A stretch of 64,000 nucleotides of DNA from assembly GCF_014647415.1 (NCBI RefSeq), contig NZ_BMPD01000001.1, positions 62,001 to 126,000 of the forward strand, in the 5' to 3' direction. The notes beneath the pieces are model-generated. The model made no database searches. It was not told where the DNA came from and saw only the letters and a program-made list of their open reading frames with translations. The stretch is from Haloarcula sebkhae. Its GTDB lineage: Archaea; Halobacteriota; Halobacteria; Halobacteriales; Haloarculaceae. Shown here in pieces: positions 6,582 through 16,732 of the stretch; position 1 is the first letter of the stretch; every line of letters begins with the position of its first letter. Made by a program: the position numbers and the translations under genes.

Positions 6582-8108
6582 ATGGATTGGACGGAGAAGT
6601 ACCGCCCGACGACGCTGTCGGAGGTGCGGGGCAACGACAAGGCCCGCGACGCACTCAAAGAGTGGGCGGACACGTGGGACGACCACCGCGAGGCGGTCAT
6701 CCTCTATGGGTCCCCGGGTATCGGGAAGACCTCGGCCGCCCACGCGCTGGCAAACGACATGGGGTGGCCGACCATCGAACTCAACGCCAGCGACTCCCGA
6801 ACTAAGGACGTCATCAATCGGGTGGCCGGCGAGGCCGCCAAGTCCGGGACACTGACCGCTGGCGGTGGCGGCCGCCGACTCGTCATCATGGACGAGGCAG
6901 ACAACATCCACGGCAACGCTGACCGCGGGGGTGCACGGGCGATAACGGCCCTCGTGAAGGAGGCCAGCCAGCCGATGATTCTCATCGCCAACGAGTACTA
7001 CGAGATGTCAAACGGCCTGCGGAACAACTGCCAGGACATCGAGTTCCGGGACGTCTCGCCTCGCTCTATCGTTCCCGTCCTCCGTGATCTCTGTCGTCAA
7101 GAGGGCGTCGAGTACGAGTCCGACGCGCTGCAGGAACTCGCCGAGCAGAACAGCGGCGACCTGCGGGGCGCGGTCAAGGACCTCCAGGCCATCGCCGAGA
7201 CGACGGAGCGCCTGACCGCCGACGACGTGGTGACCGGCGAGCGCGATACGACCGAGGGCATCTTCGAGTATCTCGACGTGGTTCTCAAGGAGGCCGGCGC
7301 ACAGGAAGCGCTAGAGGCCAGTTACGACGTGGACGAGACGCCAGACGACCTCATCAACTGGATCGAGGACAACATGCCCAAGGACTACGAGGGAACCGAA
7401 CTGGTCCGTGCCTACGAGTTCCTCTCGAACGCCGACCAGTGGCTCGGCCGCGTCCGGGAGACACAGAACTACTCCTTCTGGCGGTACGCCGGCGACAACA
7501 TGACCGCCGGCGTCGCCGCGGCACGTGACGGAACGAAGGGCGGCTGGACCCGCTACGGCCCGCCGAGCTACTGGTCGAAACTCGGCCGGTCGAAGGGAAC
7601 CCGAAACACGCGGGACTACGTCGCCCAGCAGATCGCCGCTATCGACGGCGTATCGATGCGAACCGCCCGCCGGGAGATCATGCCGTTCCTCTCGACGATG
7701 ACGCACCACTGCCGGAATCGAGACCTAACGGTGGCAATGGCTGCGACCTACGATATGGAGGCCGAACACATCTCTTTCGTCACCGGGTCGGGCAAGGACA
7801 CGAACAAGGTGCAGGACATCGTCGCCGACGCAGAGGCGCTCAAGGAGGAAGCCGCCGTCGAACACTCCGGCGGGGTTTTCGAGGGTGCGAGTGCAGACGG
7901 CGGTGACGGAGAAAGCGATACAGGTGGCGATGCTCCAGATACCGATGCTGGCGAGGGGAGCGGTGACCAGCAGGTGACCCTTGCGGCGGACGATGGCGCT
8001 GAATCCGACGCCACCAGTGACGGCACCGCTACCGATGACGAGACGGAAACAGCGAGCGACGCAGCCGAAGACGACGACCAGCAGTCCGGCCTTTCTGACT
8101 TTATGTAG
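6582..8108 (+). CDS. rfcL: Replication factor C large subunit
   Basis: 508 residues. Large subunit of the archaeal clamp loader, which with RfcS loads PCNA on DNA. It opens with 'MDWTEKYRPTTLSEV', then Walker A 'GSPGIGKTS' (43-51), Walker B 'VIMDEADN' and the RFC lid and collar. The last about 90 residues are a very acidic, low-complexity tail ending in 'QQSGLSDFM', a PIP-box-like PCNA-binding motif (Q-x-x-L-x-x-F). The acidic tail is an expected salt adaptation. The gene abuts the convergent ABC permease with no spacer: the stop codons occupy 8106-8108 and 8109-8111. Confidence 0.95.
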   Translation: MDWTEKYRPTTLSEVRGNDKARDALKEWADTWDDHREAVILYGSPGIGKTSAAHALANDMGWPTIELNASDSRTKDVINRVAGEAAKSGTLTAGGGGRRLVIMDEADNIHGNADRGGARAITALVKEASQPMILIANEYYEMSNGLRNNCQDIEFRDVSPRSIVPVLRDLCRQEGVEYESDALQELAEQNSGDLRGAVKDLQAIAETTERLTADDVVTGERDTTEGIFEYLDVVLKEAGAQEALEASYDVDETPDDLINWIEDNMPKDYEGTELVRAYEFLSNADQWLGRVRETQNYSFWRYAGDNMTAGVAAARDGTKGGWTRYGPPSYWSKLGRSKGTRNTRDYVAQQIAAIDGVSMRTARREIMPFLSTMTHHCRNRDLTVAMAATYDMEAEHISFVTGSGKDTNKVQDIVADAEALKEEAAVEHSGGVFEGASADGGDGESDTGGDAPDTDAGEGSGDQQVTLAADDGAESDATSDGTATDDETETASDAAEDDDQQSGLSDFM

Positions 8109-9089
8109 TCATCGGCTGGTCGTGCCGAGACCGGGAATCGCGACCCGGTCCTCGACGTATTCCATCACCAGTGACGCCGAGATAACAAGCGCCAGATACA
8201 GCAGGCCGGCGAGGACGAACAGCTCCGTGTACCGGTAGGTTTCGCTAGCGATGGCGTCAGTCCGCTCGAACAGTTCACGGACGGTGATGAAACTCGCCAG
8301 CGACGAGTACTTGATGAGGTACACCAGTTCGTTCGACCAGCCCGGAATGGCGTAGCGAAGGCCCTGGGGCAGGACGACGTGGCGTATCCCATCGACTTTC
8401 GAGAGTCCGATGGCACGCGCGGCGGTGAGTTGCCCCTCCGGGACGGAGTTCAGCGCCGAGCGGATGTACTCCGACTGGTAGGCGGCGCTGTTGAGCATGA
8501 ACGCGATAACGGCCACCCAGAACGCCTGCGCGGGGATGAATCCGGCCCCGACCGCGGGCAGTTCACGGATGATCGTCGTCAGCGGCGTCGCGAAGTAGAG
8601 GACGAACAGCTGGGCGAGCAGCGGCGTCCCGCGGAACAGTTCGGTGTATCCCAGCGCGAGCAAACGAGTGGCACTCCCGCCGTACACCCGGGCGACGCTG
8701 AGCGGGACGGCGATGAGGAACCCCAGCGCGATGCCAAGTACCGTCAGCAGTATCGTGGCCCACACGCCGGTCGCCAGTTGCGGCAAGTAGGGAATCGACG
8801 CCGCCAGAAACTCGAAGAAGCCGGCGAGCCAGCGGACGGGGAACCCGACCGGACCGAGACTCGCGGCGAGAGCGCCGAGCGTCGACGCGGCTGCCTCGAA
8901 CGGCCCGACCGGGAAGAACGACGTGTTGCGCTCGATGAGCGCGCCGTCAAGCAGGAAGTCGTTCGTCCACCGGACGACGAGCCACGTCCAGAAGACCCCG
9001 ACGGTAAGTAGCGTCAGTGGCTGGTCTGTCAGCCCGGCGGCGCGGGCACGGAGCGTTCGCCCGGAAGTCGTGGACTCCGGCGTCCCCAT
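8109..9089 (-). CDS. Polar amino-acid ABC transporter permease (second permease)
   Basis: 326 residues, HisM/GlnP type. It has an N-terminal extension with one or two hydrophobic segments before the BPD_transp_1 core, which carries the EAA-loop region 'SALNSVPEGQLTAARAIGL' and 'VVLPQGLRYAIPGWSNE'. It forms the membrane channel with the other permease (9842-10522). It is last in a four-gene minus-strand operon, 3 nt after the ATPase gene's stop. Family knowledge points to uptake of a polar amino acid such as Gln, Glu, Arg or His; the substrate is not decided by sequence. Confidence 0.88.
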   Translation of the reverse strand: MGTPESTTSGRTLRARAAGLTDQPLTLLTVGVFWTWLVVRWTNDFLLDGALIERNTSFFPVGPFEAAASTLGALAASLGPVGFPVRWLAGFFEFLAASIPYLPQLATGVWATILLTVLGIALGFLIAVPLSVARVYGGSATRLLALGYTELFRGTPLLAQLFVLYFATPLTTIIRELPAVGAGFIPAQAFWVAVIAFMLNSAAYQSEYIRSALNSVPEGQLTAARAIGLSKVDGIRHVVLPQGLRYAIPGWSNELVYLIKYSSLASFITVRELFERTDAIASETYRYTELFVLAGLLYLALVISASLVMEYVEDRVAIPGLGTTSR

Positions 9090-9092
9090 CGG

Positions 9093-9845
9093 TCACTCCT
9101 CCTCGTGGGCCGTTTCGAGACGGCTGAGAAACTCACCGGTCCGGGCCGCCTGTGGGTTCTGGAACAGCTGTTCCGGCGGACCGTGTTCGACAATTTGCCC
9201 ATCGTCAAGGAAGATGATGTCCGACGCCGCCGACCGCGCGAACCCCATCTCGTGGCTGACGACGAGCATCGTGATGCCCTCCGCTGCGAGGTCGCGCATC
9301 ACCTCAACGACTTCGCCGACGAGTTCGGGGTCAAGCGCGCTGGTCGGCTCGTCGAACAGGAGGAGCTTCGGGTCCATGGCGAGCGCGCGGGCGATGCCGA
9401 CGCGCTGTTTCTGTCCGCCGGAAAGTTCGGCGGGATAGGAGTCTGCCTGATCCAGCAGCCCGACCTGTTCCAGATGTTCGTAGCCCTGCTCTTGGGCTGT
9501 CGCTTTGTCCATGCCGCGGACTTTCCGCAAGCCGAGTGTGACGTTCCCGAGCGCCGTGAGGTGGGCAAAGAGGTTGAAATCCTGAAACACCATCCCGACC
9601 TGTTTTCGGAGTTCGTTCACGTCGGTGTCCGCATCGGTGATGCAGTCGCCGTCGAGGTAGATGTCGCCGCCGTTGATCTCGGTGAGGCGGTTCACACAAC
9701 GGAGCATCGTCGATTTGCCGCTTCCGCTGGGGCCGATAACGACGTCGACATCGCCGGCGTCCATCTCGAAGCTGACACCGGAGAGCACCTGTTCCTCGCC
9801 GTAGGACTTGTACACATCGTCAAGCTCCAGCAACGGGTCGCTCAC
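9093..9845 (-). CDS. Polar amino-acid ABC transporter ATP-binding protein
   Basis: 250 residues, GlnQ/HisP family. Walker A 'IGPSGSGKST', Q-loop 'VGMVFQDFNLF', signature 'LSGGQKQRVGIARAL', Walker B 'LLLFDEPTSALDPELV' and H-loop 'VVSHEMGF' are all present and intact. It powers the transporter made by the neighbouring permeases and binding protein. Its start overlaps the stop of the upstream permease by 4 nt, so translation is coupled. Confidence 0.95.
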   Translation of the reverse strand: MSDPLLELDDVYKSYGEEQVLSGVSFEMDAGDVDVVIGPSGSGKSTMLRCVNRLTEINGGDIYLDGDCITDADTDVNELRKQVGMVFQDFNLFAHLTALGNVTLGLRKVRGMDKATAQEQGYEHLEQVGLLDQADSYPAELSGGQKQRVGIARALAMDPKLLLFDEPTSALDPELVGEVVEVMRDLAAEGITMLVVSHEMGFARSAASDIIFLDDGQIVEHGPPEQLFQNPQAARTGEFLSRLETAHEEE

Positions 9846-10522
9846 GCCCGCTCACCTCCGGGGATGCTAAAGTGGTCGTCGACGTAATCGAGCGAGCGGT
9901 TCGTCACGAACGTGAGAACGAAGTAAATGAGGCTCACAGTCAGGAAAATCTCAAGTGCAGCGGTACTCTGACCGCCCTGATAGAGGTTCTGGCCGACGGT
10001 CAGCAGTTCGCCGAGGCCGATGACGATGGCGATACTCGTGTCTTTGAGGACGATCGTGAACTCGTTCTGGAAGCCGGGCACGCTCCGGCGCAACGCCTGC
10101 GGGACGACGACGCTACGGATGGCCTGGAGCCGACCCATGCCGATGGCGCGCGCGGCTTCCAGTTGCCCCTCGTCGACGCTCTGGAGCGCGCCGCGGAAGA
10201 TCTGCGATTGGTATGCAGCACTCCGGAGGCCGAGCGCGATGGTCGCCGTCACGAAGGCGCTGCTTGACACCGACAGGCCGAAAAACAGCAGGATCATGAT
10301 GACGAGCAACGGCGTCCCGCGGAGAACGACGCCGGCCGTCTCAACGGCGCGTTTGAGCGGGCCGCGGCCGTACACCTCAATGGCTCCCGCCGGAAACCCA
10401 AGCAGAAAGCCAAGCAGAATGCTCGTCGCTGTCAGGCCGACGGTGAAAACCGTACCGTCGAATAGCAGGTCGAGGTTCCCGGCAACGAACGCCCAGTCAC
10501 TCTGCAACGGGAGGGGTTGCAT
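9842..10522 (-). CDS. Polar amino-acid ABC transporter permease (first permease)
   Basis: 226 residues, the usual length of HisQ/HisM-type permeases, with about five membrane helices. The EAA-like loop 'SVDEGQLEAARAIGMGR' and 'VVVPQALRRSVPGFQNE' are conserved. It starts 3 nt after the stop of the substrate-binding protein gene and overlaps the ATPase gene by 4 nt. Confidence 0.92.
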   Translation of the reverse strand: MQPLPLQSDWAFVAGNLDLLFDGTVFTVGLTATSILLGFLLGFPAGAIEVYGRGPLKRAVETAGVVLRGTPLLVIMILLFFGLSVSSSAFVTATIALGLRSAAYQSQIFRGALQSVDEGQLEAARAIGMGRLQAIRSVVVPQALRRSVPGFQNEFTIVLKDTSIAIVIGLGELLTVGQNLYQGGQSTAALEIFLTVSLIYFVLTFVTNRSLDYVDDHFSIPGGERA

Positions 10523-10525
10523 CAG

Positions 10526-11326
10526 TTACTGCTGGCCGAACCACTTGTTCGTCAGGTCCTGGTAGGTGCTGCCATCCCTGACGGTGGACAGGCCATCGTT
10601 GAGTGCCTGCGTGAACTCGTCGTCGCCATCGCGGACGCCAAAGCCGAAGTTCTCGCCCGTCTCGTACGTGAAGGCGATGTTAACCGGGCGCTGGGCGGCG
10701 AAGGTCTGGGCGACCGGTTCGTCGATGACCACGGCGTCGATGTTGCCGTTCTGGAGGTCTTCGACTGCCAGCACGTAGTTGCCGTAGGAGTTGTAGTTCG
10801 ACTCGTCGAGGTTCCCCGGTTCGATGAGCTCCGACTGGATCGTACTCTCGCCGGTGGTCCCCTTCTGTGCGCCGATAGCACGTCCGGAGAGATCCGACAG
10901 TGACGTCGGTGAGAAGTCACCGTCTTCACGGACGACAATTGCTTGATTCGAACTGTAGTACGGATCGGTGAAGTCGATAGTTTCGTCGCGCTCGTCGTTT
11001 ATCGTCATCCCCGCGGCGACCACGTCGATGTTCTCGTTGGTCAGCGCCGGAATCAGGGACTTGAACTCGAACTCCTCCCAGCCGGCCAGGGTGTAGTCGG
11101 TCTCGTCGACGACCGCTTCAAGCAGATCGATGTCGAACCCGACGAGTTCGCCGTCTTGCTTCATCTCGAACGGGGGGAACCCCGGTGCAGTTCCAGCAGT
11201 GATTTCGGTACTGCCGTCGCCACCGTTACCGCCACCGCCGCCGAAACAGCCGGCAAGCGAGACGGTTACTGCGGTTCCACCGACCGTGGAGAGATACTGG
11301 CGTCGTGAAAGGCCGTCGTCTGACAT
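10526..11326 (-). CDS. Tat-type lipoprotein, amino-acid ABC transporter substrate-binding protein
   Basis: 266 residues. The N-terminus 'MSDDGLSRRQYLST' carries a twin-arginine motif and a lipobox 'SLAGC', followed by a Gly-rich linker: a typical haloarchaeal Tat lipoprotein anchored outside the membrane. The body is a family-3 periplasmic binding protein fold ('GFPPFEMKQDGELVGFDIDL', 'GMTINDERDETIDFTDPYY', 'AIGAQKGTTGE'). The ATG at 11326 was chosen over one four codons upstream because a TATA (AATATATC, 11351-11358) sits about 25 nt before it. First gene of the transporter operon, so it captures the solute. Confidence 0.93.
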   Translation of the reverse strand: MSDDGLSRRQYLSTVGGTAVTVSLAGCFGGGGGNGGDGSTEITAGTAPGFPPFEMKQDGELVGFDIDLLEAVVDETDYTLAGWEEFEFKSLIPALTNENIDVVAAGMTINDERDETIDFTDPYYSSNQAIVVREDGDFSPTSLSDLSGRAIGAQKGTTGESTIQSELIEPGNLDESNYNSYGNYVLAVEDLQNGNIDAVVIDEPVAQTFAAQRPVNIAFTYETGENFGFGVRDGDDEFTQALNDGLSTVRDGSTYQDLTNKWFGQQ

Positions 11327-11390
11327 AGTCCTCACCACACGACAGACCGGAATATATCTTACGTGTTACCCACGGAGGTGGGACTCGTAT

Positions 11391-11879
11391 TCAATCGTCA
11401 GCGCGTGCTGTGTGCTGGGTATCGGCCGATTGTACCGACGGCGACTCCGCCGTATCGGTGTAGGCCCACGCCGTCGCCGCGACCATCGCACCGAAGATGA
11501 GCTGTGCGGCCCCGTGGTGGAGCACCTGCGCCGTGGCACCGAAGTTGAAGATGGTGTTCGCGCCGAGGAGGACTTGCACTGGGAGTACGACCGTTGCGAC
11601 GGCAGTCGCGAGCTTGATCCGCCGGCTGTACTCGCCACGCCACGCGGCAATTGTCGATCCGAGAATGCCGAAGCCGGTAACCATTGCGACTAGACGGTGG
11701 AACCACTCGACGAAGCTCGCCCAGTTTGCGGGGAACAGCCCCATCCAGCCGTCACAGAACGGCCAGCGTGCCTCACAGGTTAGCCCGGCACCGATAGCAC
11801 CGGTGTACACGCCGAGCAGGATGAGTGCGAAGGTCAGCACCGTCGTCGTCGCCACCAGTCGGCGGAAACGGGTGGTCAT
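11391..11879 (-). CDS. ctaA: Heme A synthase, half-size CtaA/COX15
   Basis: 162 residues, about half the length of bacterial CtaA (eight helices). Four membrane helices are visible. After helix 1 there is a CX6C pair ('CEARWPFC') followed by heme-ligand-type His in 'EWFHRLVA' and a later pair in 'QVLHHGAAQL', as in the N-terminal half of CtaA. CtaA converts heme O to heme A for terminal oxidases. Four-helix forms are known in archaea and probably act as dimers. The ATG at 11879 has a minus-strand TATA (CATAAGTA) about 25 nt upstream; a GTG three codons earlier is less likely. It is divergent from the transducer gene. Confidence 0.8.
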   Translation of the reverse strand: MTTRFRRLVATTTVLTFALILLGVYTGAIGAGLTCEARWPFCDGWMGLFPANWASFVEWFHRLVAMVTGFGILGSTIAAWRGEYSRRIKLATAVATVVLPVQVLLGANTIFNFGATAQVLHHGAAQLIFGAMVAATAWAYTDTAESPSVQSADTQHTARADD

Positions 11880-12007
11880 ACCTAGCACTTCGGTTGCACG
11901 TACTTATGCTCTCTTTTCCCGCTCTGCCGACAAGTACAATTATCTTTGCTGATACTCCCGGAGTCATCTTTATCTACAGGTGTGTTGGAATGGAACATAG
12001 CTACCTT

Positions 12008-13921
12008 ATGCTCGAACAGATCCGCACCTATCTCTACGGCCAGCGGTCCCGTTCTCCGGACGCTGCGGCCAGACGGGCGGATGGCGGACTCGTCACGAGC
12101 GACGGGCGAACTCGCTTTCTGGCCGACGCCATTGACCCGGACTCGCCACGCCTCAACGACTGCTTCGACGACCCCGAGAAGGCCGCTACCGGGACACAGC
12201 ACGTCGAGCGACAGTTCGAAGTTGAACCTGACGAACTCCGAGCGCTGATCGGCGACTACGAAAGCGCCGGAATCAGCCAGCGCGAATTCATCGCAACCCA
12301 AGGCTTCGTCACCGAATCGCTCGTCGAAGGTGCGTTCGAGCAGCTTCGGGATGAACTCGGCCCAGATGCCCAAGCCGCCATCGACACTGTCGAGGCGGAG
12401 CTTCACGAAGGACTGGAAACGACACGATCCGTCTCCCAAGCCGGCATCGATTCGTTCAGCGGCTCTGCAGCTAAAAGCGGCGCTAACGAAGGGTTCGACT
12501 ACCACGACGTACTGCAGCATATCGGGACGCCGCTCTTTGTTCTGGATACGAACGGCGATATCCTCAGCTGGAACAGTTCGATAGAAAACCTCACCGGCGT
12601 CTCCGAGGCCGAAGCACAGGAGATGGAGATGGCGAGTATGGCGTTCTATCCGGACGGCCGACGCGGAAAGACACTCGCCGACAAAGTCCTCGATGCCCCG
12701 GAGACCACCCACACAGAGTACGACGTGCCGAAGGTCGAGGACGAAGACTTCACGCTGTACCGCGATACGAGCGTGATGGCCGACCAGCACGGGAACGAAC
12801 GCCACATTTCATTCAGCGCTGCCCCGATTTACGACGGCGACGGCGAACTCATCGCGGTCGTCGAGATGGTCCAGGACCGAACTGACGAGGCCAACCGCCA
12901 CGAGGCTGTGACGAGCCTGGTCGACGAAGTCAAATCAACCATGGCCGCACTCAAAAACGGCCGCCTCGACGCTCGGGCGTCGTTCGACCGAGCCGACGGC
13001 GGCGAATACGTCGACGACCAGCTGTACGAGGTCGTTACGTCGCTCAACGATATGGCCGAACAGGTCGAGCAGTTGGCGGACCAAGTGGACGCACAGGCAC
13101 AGCAACTTGCGACCACTATCGAGCAGGCGAATGCGTCCGCAGCGGCTGTCGAGGGCCGGGTTACCGAACAGACCGACTCCCTCACCCAGGCGGCCGACAA
13201 CATTCAGGACATCGGGGCCGGGATGGAGGAAGTCGCCGCAACGTCGAGCGAAGTGGCGTCAGCAGCACAGCGCGCGAAGGCGGCTGCGGAAGACGGATCA
13301 AATGCTGGTGAAGCAGTCATGGACGTTACCGATGGCCTCACCGAGACGAGCGAAGACCTCGTGGACACCGTCACAGACCTCGACGACCAGATGGACGAAG
13401 TGAGCGAGATCGTCGAGATAATCGCCGACGTGGCGGAGCAGACGAATATGCTCGCGCTGAACGCCAACATCGAGGCGGCCAGGGCCGGCGAAAGCGGGAG
13501 CGGGTTCGCTGTCGTGGCCGACGAGGTGAAGACGCTCGCAAACGAGACAAGCGAGTACGCCTCCGAGATCTCGACAAGCATCACGACGATTCAGGATCAG
13601 GCGACCGAAACGGCCGACATGGTCGAAACCTCCCACGAGCAGGTCGAGCGTGCGGAGTCCGAGATCGCAGACGCGCTGGATGCGCTGGACGAGATTTCCG
13701 ACGCCGTCGAGGAGGCGACGAGAGGTATCCAAGAGGTCGCCGACGCCAACGACGACCAGGCGAGCGCTATCGAGAACGTGACTTCGATGGTCGAAGACGC
13801 ACAGAACCACGCTCAAGAGGCCGAGGCGGCGACGAAGGAGATCGTCGAGGCGACCGACCAGCAGGAAGACGCGGTCACCGAACTGACCGACCGAGTCGGC
13901 GAACTCACTAGCAAGAACTGA
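12008..13921 (+). CDS. Soluble PAS-containing halobacterial transducer (methyl-accepting)
   Basis: 637 residues, no membrane segment, so a cytosolic chemo- or energy-sensor. The N-terminal 140 residues form an alpha-helical region of unknown ligand that could be a sensor. A PAS domain follows (about 155-275, 'IGTPLFVLDTNGDILSWNSS'), then methylation helices and the MCP hairpin 'EQTNMLALNANIEAARAGE' with 'GFAVVADEVKTLANE'. It signals to CheA/CheW. The ATG at 12008 fits a TATA at 11968-11975 with a short leader; an in-frame ATG at 11990 is possible. Which Htr it is cannot be said. Confidence 0.9.
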   Translation: MLEQIRTYLYGQRSRSPDAAARRADGGLVTSDGRTRFLADAIDPDSPRLNDCFDDPEKAATGTQHVERQFEVEPDELRALIGDYESAGISQREFIATQGFVTESLVEGAFEQLRDELGPDAQAAIDTVEAELHEGLETTRSVSQAGIDSFSGSAAKSGANEGFDYHDVLQHIGTPLFVLDTNGDILSWNSSIENLTGVSEAEAQEMEMASMAFYPDGRRGKTLADKVLDAPETTHTEYDVPKVEDEDFTLYRDTSVMADQHGNERHISFSAAPIYDGDGELIAVVEMVQDRTDEANRHEAVTSLVDEVKSTMAALKNGRLDARASFDRADGGEYVDDQLYEVVTSLNDMAEQVEQLADQVDAQAQQLATTIEQANASAAAVEGRVTEQTDSLTQAADNIQDIGAGMEEVAATSSEVASAAQRAKAAAEDGSNAGEAVMDVTDGLTETSEDLVDTVTDLDDQMDEVSEIVEIIADVAEQTNMLALNANIEAARAGESGSGFAVVADEVKTLANETSEYASEISTSITTIQDQATETADMVETSHEQVERAESEIADALDALDEISDAVEEATRGIQEVADANDDQASAIENVTSMVEDAQNHAQEAEAATKEIVEATDQQEDAVTELTDRVGELTSKN

Positions 13922-14093
13922 GCTTCGAAGGTGGTCCAGCACGACGATGTCCCGGCGATGGGTATTTTCCAATTGATGGGATACGAGCGTGACAAAAACC
14001 GCTGCAACAAGCCGACATTCGACAACCGTCGTTATACCGCTCGTCCATTGACGGTAAACTTGTCTTTTTTACAGTTGGGTTCGACATCCGGGT

Positions 14094-16346
14094 ATGGGAC
14101 TTGACGAGGACGCACTGGAGTACCACCGGAGCAAGCCGCCGGGGAAGATAGAGATCGCGACGACGAAGCCGACGAACACACAGCGGGACCTCTCGCTAGC
14201 CTACTCGCCCGGCGTGGCCGCGCCGTGTGAGGAGATCGATAAAGATCCCGAGAAAGCCTTCGAGTACACCGCGAAAGGGAACCTCGTGGGCGTCGTCTCC
14301 GACGGGTCCGCCGTGCTCGGCCTCGGCGACATCGGTCCGGAAGCCGGGAAGCCGGTCATGGAGGGGAAGGGCGTGCTGTTCAAGCGGTTTGCCGACATCG
14401 ACGTGTTCGACGTGGAGCTGGACACGGACAACGCCGACGCCATGATACAGACGGTAGAGGCGATGGAGCCGACCTTCGGCGGCATCAATCTCGAAGATAT
14501 CGCCGCCCCAGAGTGTTTCGAGGTCGAGCGCCGGCTCAGCGAGAAACTCGACATCCCGGTGTTCCACGATGACCAACACGGGACCGCGATCATCTCCGGC
14601 GCGGCGCTCGTCAACGCGGCCGACATCGCCGACAAGGAACTGGAGGACCTGGAGGTCGTCTTCTCCGGGGCGGGGGCCTCGGCTATCGCCTCGGCGAAGT
14701 TCTACGTCTCACTGGGCGTCTCGAAGGACAACATCACGATGTGTGACTCCTCGGGCATCATCACCGAGGAACGGGCGACTCACGAGGAACTCAACCGGTT
14801 CAAACAGGAGTTCGCACGCGACATCCCGGAGGGTGACCTCGCCGACGCGATGGAGGGGGCGGACGTGTTCGTCGGGCTCTCTGTCGGTGGCATCGTTGAT
14901 CAGGAGATGGTGCAGTCGATGGCCAGCGACCCCATCATCTTCGCGATGGCGAACCCGGATCCGGAGATCGACTACGAGTCGGCCAAGGCCGCCCGCGACG
15001 ACACGGTCATTATGGCGACCGGCCGTTCAGACTATCCGAATCAGGTCAACAACGTCCTCGGGTTCCCGTTCATCTTCCGCGGTGCACTTGACGTGCGAGC
15101 GACCGAAATCAACGAGGAGATGAAGGTTGCCGCGGCCCGCGCACTGGCCGATCTCGCAAGGCAGGACGTGCCCGACGAGGTCGTCAAGGCCTACGGCGAC
15201 CAGCCGCTGCAGTTCGGTCCCGACTACATCATTCCGAAACCACTGGACCCGCGGGTTCTGTTTGAGGTGACTCCTGCAGTCGCCGAGGCCGCCATCGAGA
15301 GCGGCGCAGCACGGACGGAAATCGATACGGAGGCCTACGTCGAGGAGCTCGAAGCGCGGCTGGGCAAGTCCCGCGAGATGATGCGCGTCGTGCTCAACAA
15401 AGCCAAGAGCGACCCCCAGCGGGTCGTACTCGCCGAGGGCCACGACGAGAAGATGATCCGCGCAGCCTACCAGCTGGTCGAACAGGGTATCGCCGAGCCA
15501 ATACTTATCGGCGACGCCGACCGCATCGAGTCCACGCGCCGGAAGTTCGGCCTAGAGTTCGACCCTGTCGTCGTCGACCCCGAGACAGCCGACGTGGCCG
15601 ACTACGCCGACCGACTGTACGAACTCCGCCAGCGGAAAGGCATCACGCGCCGCGAGGCTGACGAACTCATTCGGGACGGCAACTACCTCGGCAGTGTGAT
15701 GGTCGAGATGGGCGACGCCGACGCGATGCTGACCGGCCTGACCCACCACTACCCCTCCGCCCTGCGCCCGCCGCTGCAGGTCATCGGCACGGCCGACGAC
15801 GCCGACTACGCGGCTGGGGTGTACATGCTGACGTTCAAGAACCGCGTCATCTTCTGTGCGGACACCACAGTTAATCAGGACCCCGATACGGACGTGCTGG
15901 AGGAGGTCACCCGACACACCGGGGAACTGGCGCGTCGGTTCAACGTCGAACCGCGAGCGGCAATGCTGTCGTACTCGAACTTCGGCAGCGTCGACAACCC
16001 CGGGACCAAGAAGATCCGTCGGGCGGTTTCGCGCCTGCAGGACGACGACCGCGTGGACTTCCCGGTCGACGGCGAGATGCAGGCTGACACCGCTGTCGTC
16101 GAGGATATCCTGCAAGACACCTACGAGTTCTCCGAACTCGACGACCCTGCGAACGTCCTCGTGTTCCCCAACCTCGAAGCCGGGAACATCGGCTACAAGC
16201 TCCTCCAGCGGCTGGGCGGCGCTGAGGCCATCGGCCCGATGCTCGTCGGCATGGACAAACCGGTCCACGTCCTCCAGCGTGGCGACGAGGTCAAAGACAT
16301 CGTAAACCTTGCGGGCGTCGCCGTCGTCGACGCACAGCAGGAGTAA
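14094..16346 (+). CDS. maeB: MaeB-type malic enzyme fused to phosphotransacetylase-like domain
   Basis: 750 residues. Residues 1 to about 420 are malic enzyme ('[16 protein letters not shown]', '[16 protein letters not shown]', 'FHDDQHGTA', nucleotide loop '[14 protein letters not shown]'); residues about 430-750 are a phosphate acetyl/butyryltransferase-like domain. It decarboxylates malate to pyruvate with NAD(P) in the cytosol. In bacterial MaeB the PTA-like part is usually regulatory (acetyl-CoA) and not a working transacetylase. Haloarchaeal malic enzymes share this layout. The ATG at 14094 follows a T-rich TATA-like element (TTTTTTAC) by about 26 nt. PEP synthase at 49012 could use the pyruvate formed for gluconeogenesis. 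Confidence 0.93.
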   Translation: MGLDEDALEYHRSKPPGKIEIATTKPTNTQRDLSLAYSPGVAAPCEEIDKDPEKAFEYTAKGNLVGVVSDGSAVLGLGDIGPEAGKPVMEGKGVLFKRFADIDVFDVELDTDNADAMIQTVEAMEPTFGGINLEDIAAPECFEVERRLSEKLDIPVFHDDQHGTAIISGAALVNAADIADKELEDLEVVFSGAGASAIASAKFYVSLGVSKDNITMCDSSGIITEERATHEELNRFKQEFARDIPEGDLADAMEGADVFVGLSVGGIVDQEMVQSMASDPIIFAMANPDPEIDYESAKAARDDTVIMATGRSDYPNQVNNVLGFPFIFRGALDVRATEINEEMKVAAARALADLARQDVPDEVVKAYGDQPLQFGPDYIIPKPLDPRVLFEVTPAVAEAAIESGAARTEIDTEAYVEELEARLGKSREMMRVVLNKAKSDPQRVVLAEGHDEKMIRAAYQLVEQGIAEPILIGDADRIESTRRKFGLEFDPVVVDPETADVADYADRLYELRQRKGITRREADELIRDGNYLGSVMVEMGDADAMLTGLTHHYPSALRPPLQVIGTADDADYAAGVYMLTFKNRVIFCADTTVNQDPDTDVLEEVTRHTGELARRFNVEPRAAMLSYSNFGSVDNPGTKKIRRAVSRLQDDDRVDFPVDGEMQADTAVVEDILQDTYEFSELDDPANVLVFPNLEAGNIGYKLLQRLGGAEAIGPMLVGMDKPVHVLQRGDEVKDIVNLAGVAVVDAQQE

Positions 16347-16456
16347 TCGATACAACCGGCTCTTGCCAGCGGTTACTGAGGAAGGTACTGAGTTCGGTTC
16401 GTTCTGAAGCCGATTCAGAAAAGATCAGCGTTCAGGCCCGTCGCCGGAACGCGATG

Positions 16457-16717
16457 TCACGTATCGCCTCGCCGTCGACCGCGAGTCGGGGGATGGATGA
16501 AGAGTGCATCAAGGACCGCCACAGCACCGACGAGTGCGCCGCCGGCGATTGCCACCTGCAGCGAGAGGTCCAGAACGACCGCGGCGGCGAGCGTGAGGAC
16601 GAACACCGCGGGGATGACGGCGAGGACGAGGTCGTGCCGCGTCGGCGACTGACGCGGCAACAGTTGCTCGACGTACTGTCCGCTGAAACCGTCTGATCCG
16701 TTAGTTCTGGTACTCAA
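16457..16717 (-). CDS. Small two-helix membrane protein
   Basis: 86 residues with two hydrophobic segments (about 30-50 and 53-72), polar ends and a short Arg-rich tail. It starts with TTG: a strong Shine-Dalgarno AGGAGGTG (minus strand, 16725-16732) lies 7 nt before it, and a TATA-like TTTTATGT further up (about 16756-16763) would give a transcript containing that SD. Function unknown. It is convergent with the malic enzyme gene, with about 110 nt between the stops. Confidence 0.7.
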   Translation of the reverse strand: MSTRTNGSDGFSGQYVEQLLPRQSPTRHDLVLAVIPAVFVLTLAAAVVLDLSLQVAIAGGALVGAVAVLDALFIHPPTRGRRRGDT

Positions 16718-16724
16718 CGTAACT

Positions 16725-16732
16725 CACCTCCT
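16725..16732 (-). promoter_or_regulatory. Strong Shine-Dalgarno deciding a TTG start
   Basis: AGGAGGTG on the minus strand, 7 nt before the TTG at 16717. It is exceptional in this window, where most genes look leaderless. Confidence 0.6.

Noticed and set aside
6484-6654. N-terminal extension of the pilin-like protein
   Set aside because: The extension would put about 57 polar residues before the pilin signal, and the TATA at 6511-6518 points to the GTG at 6483.
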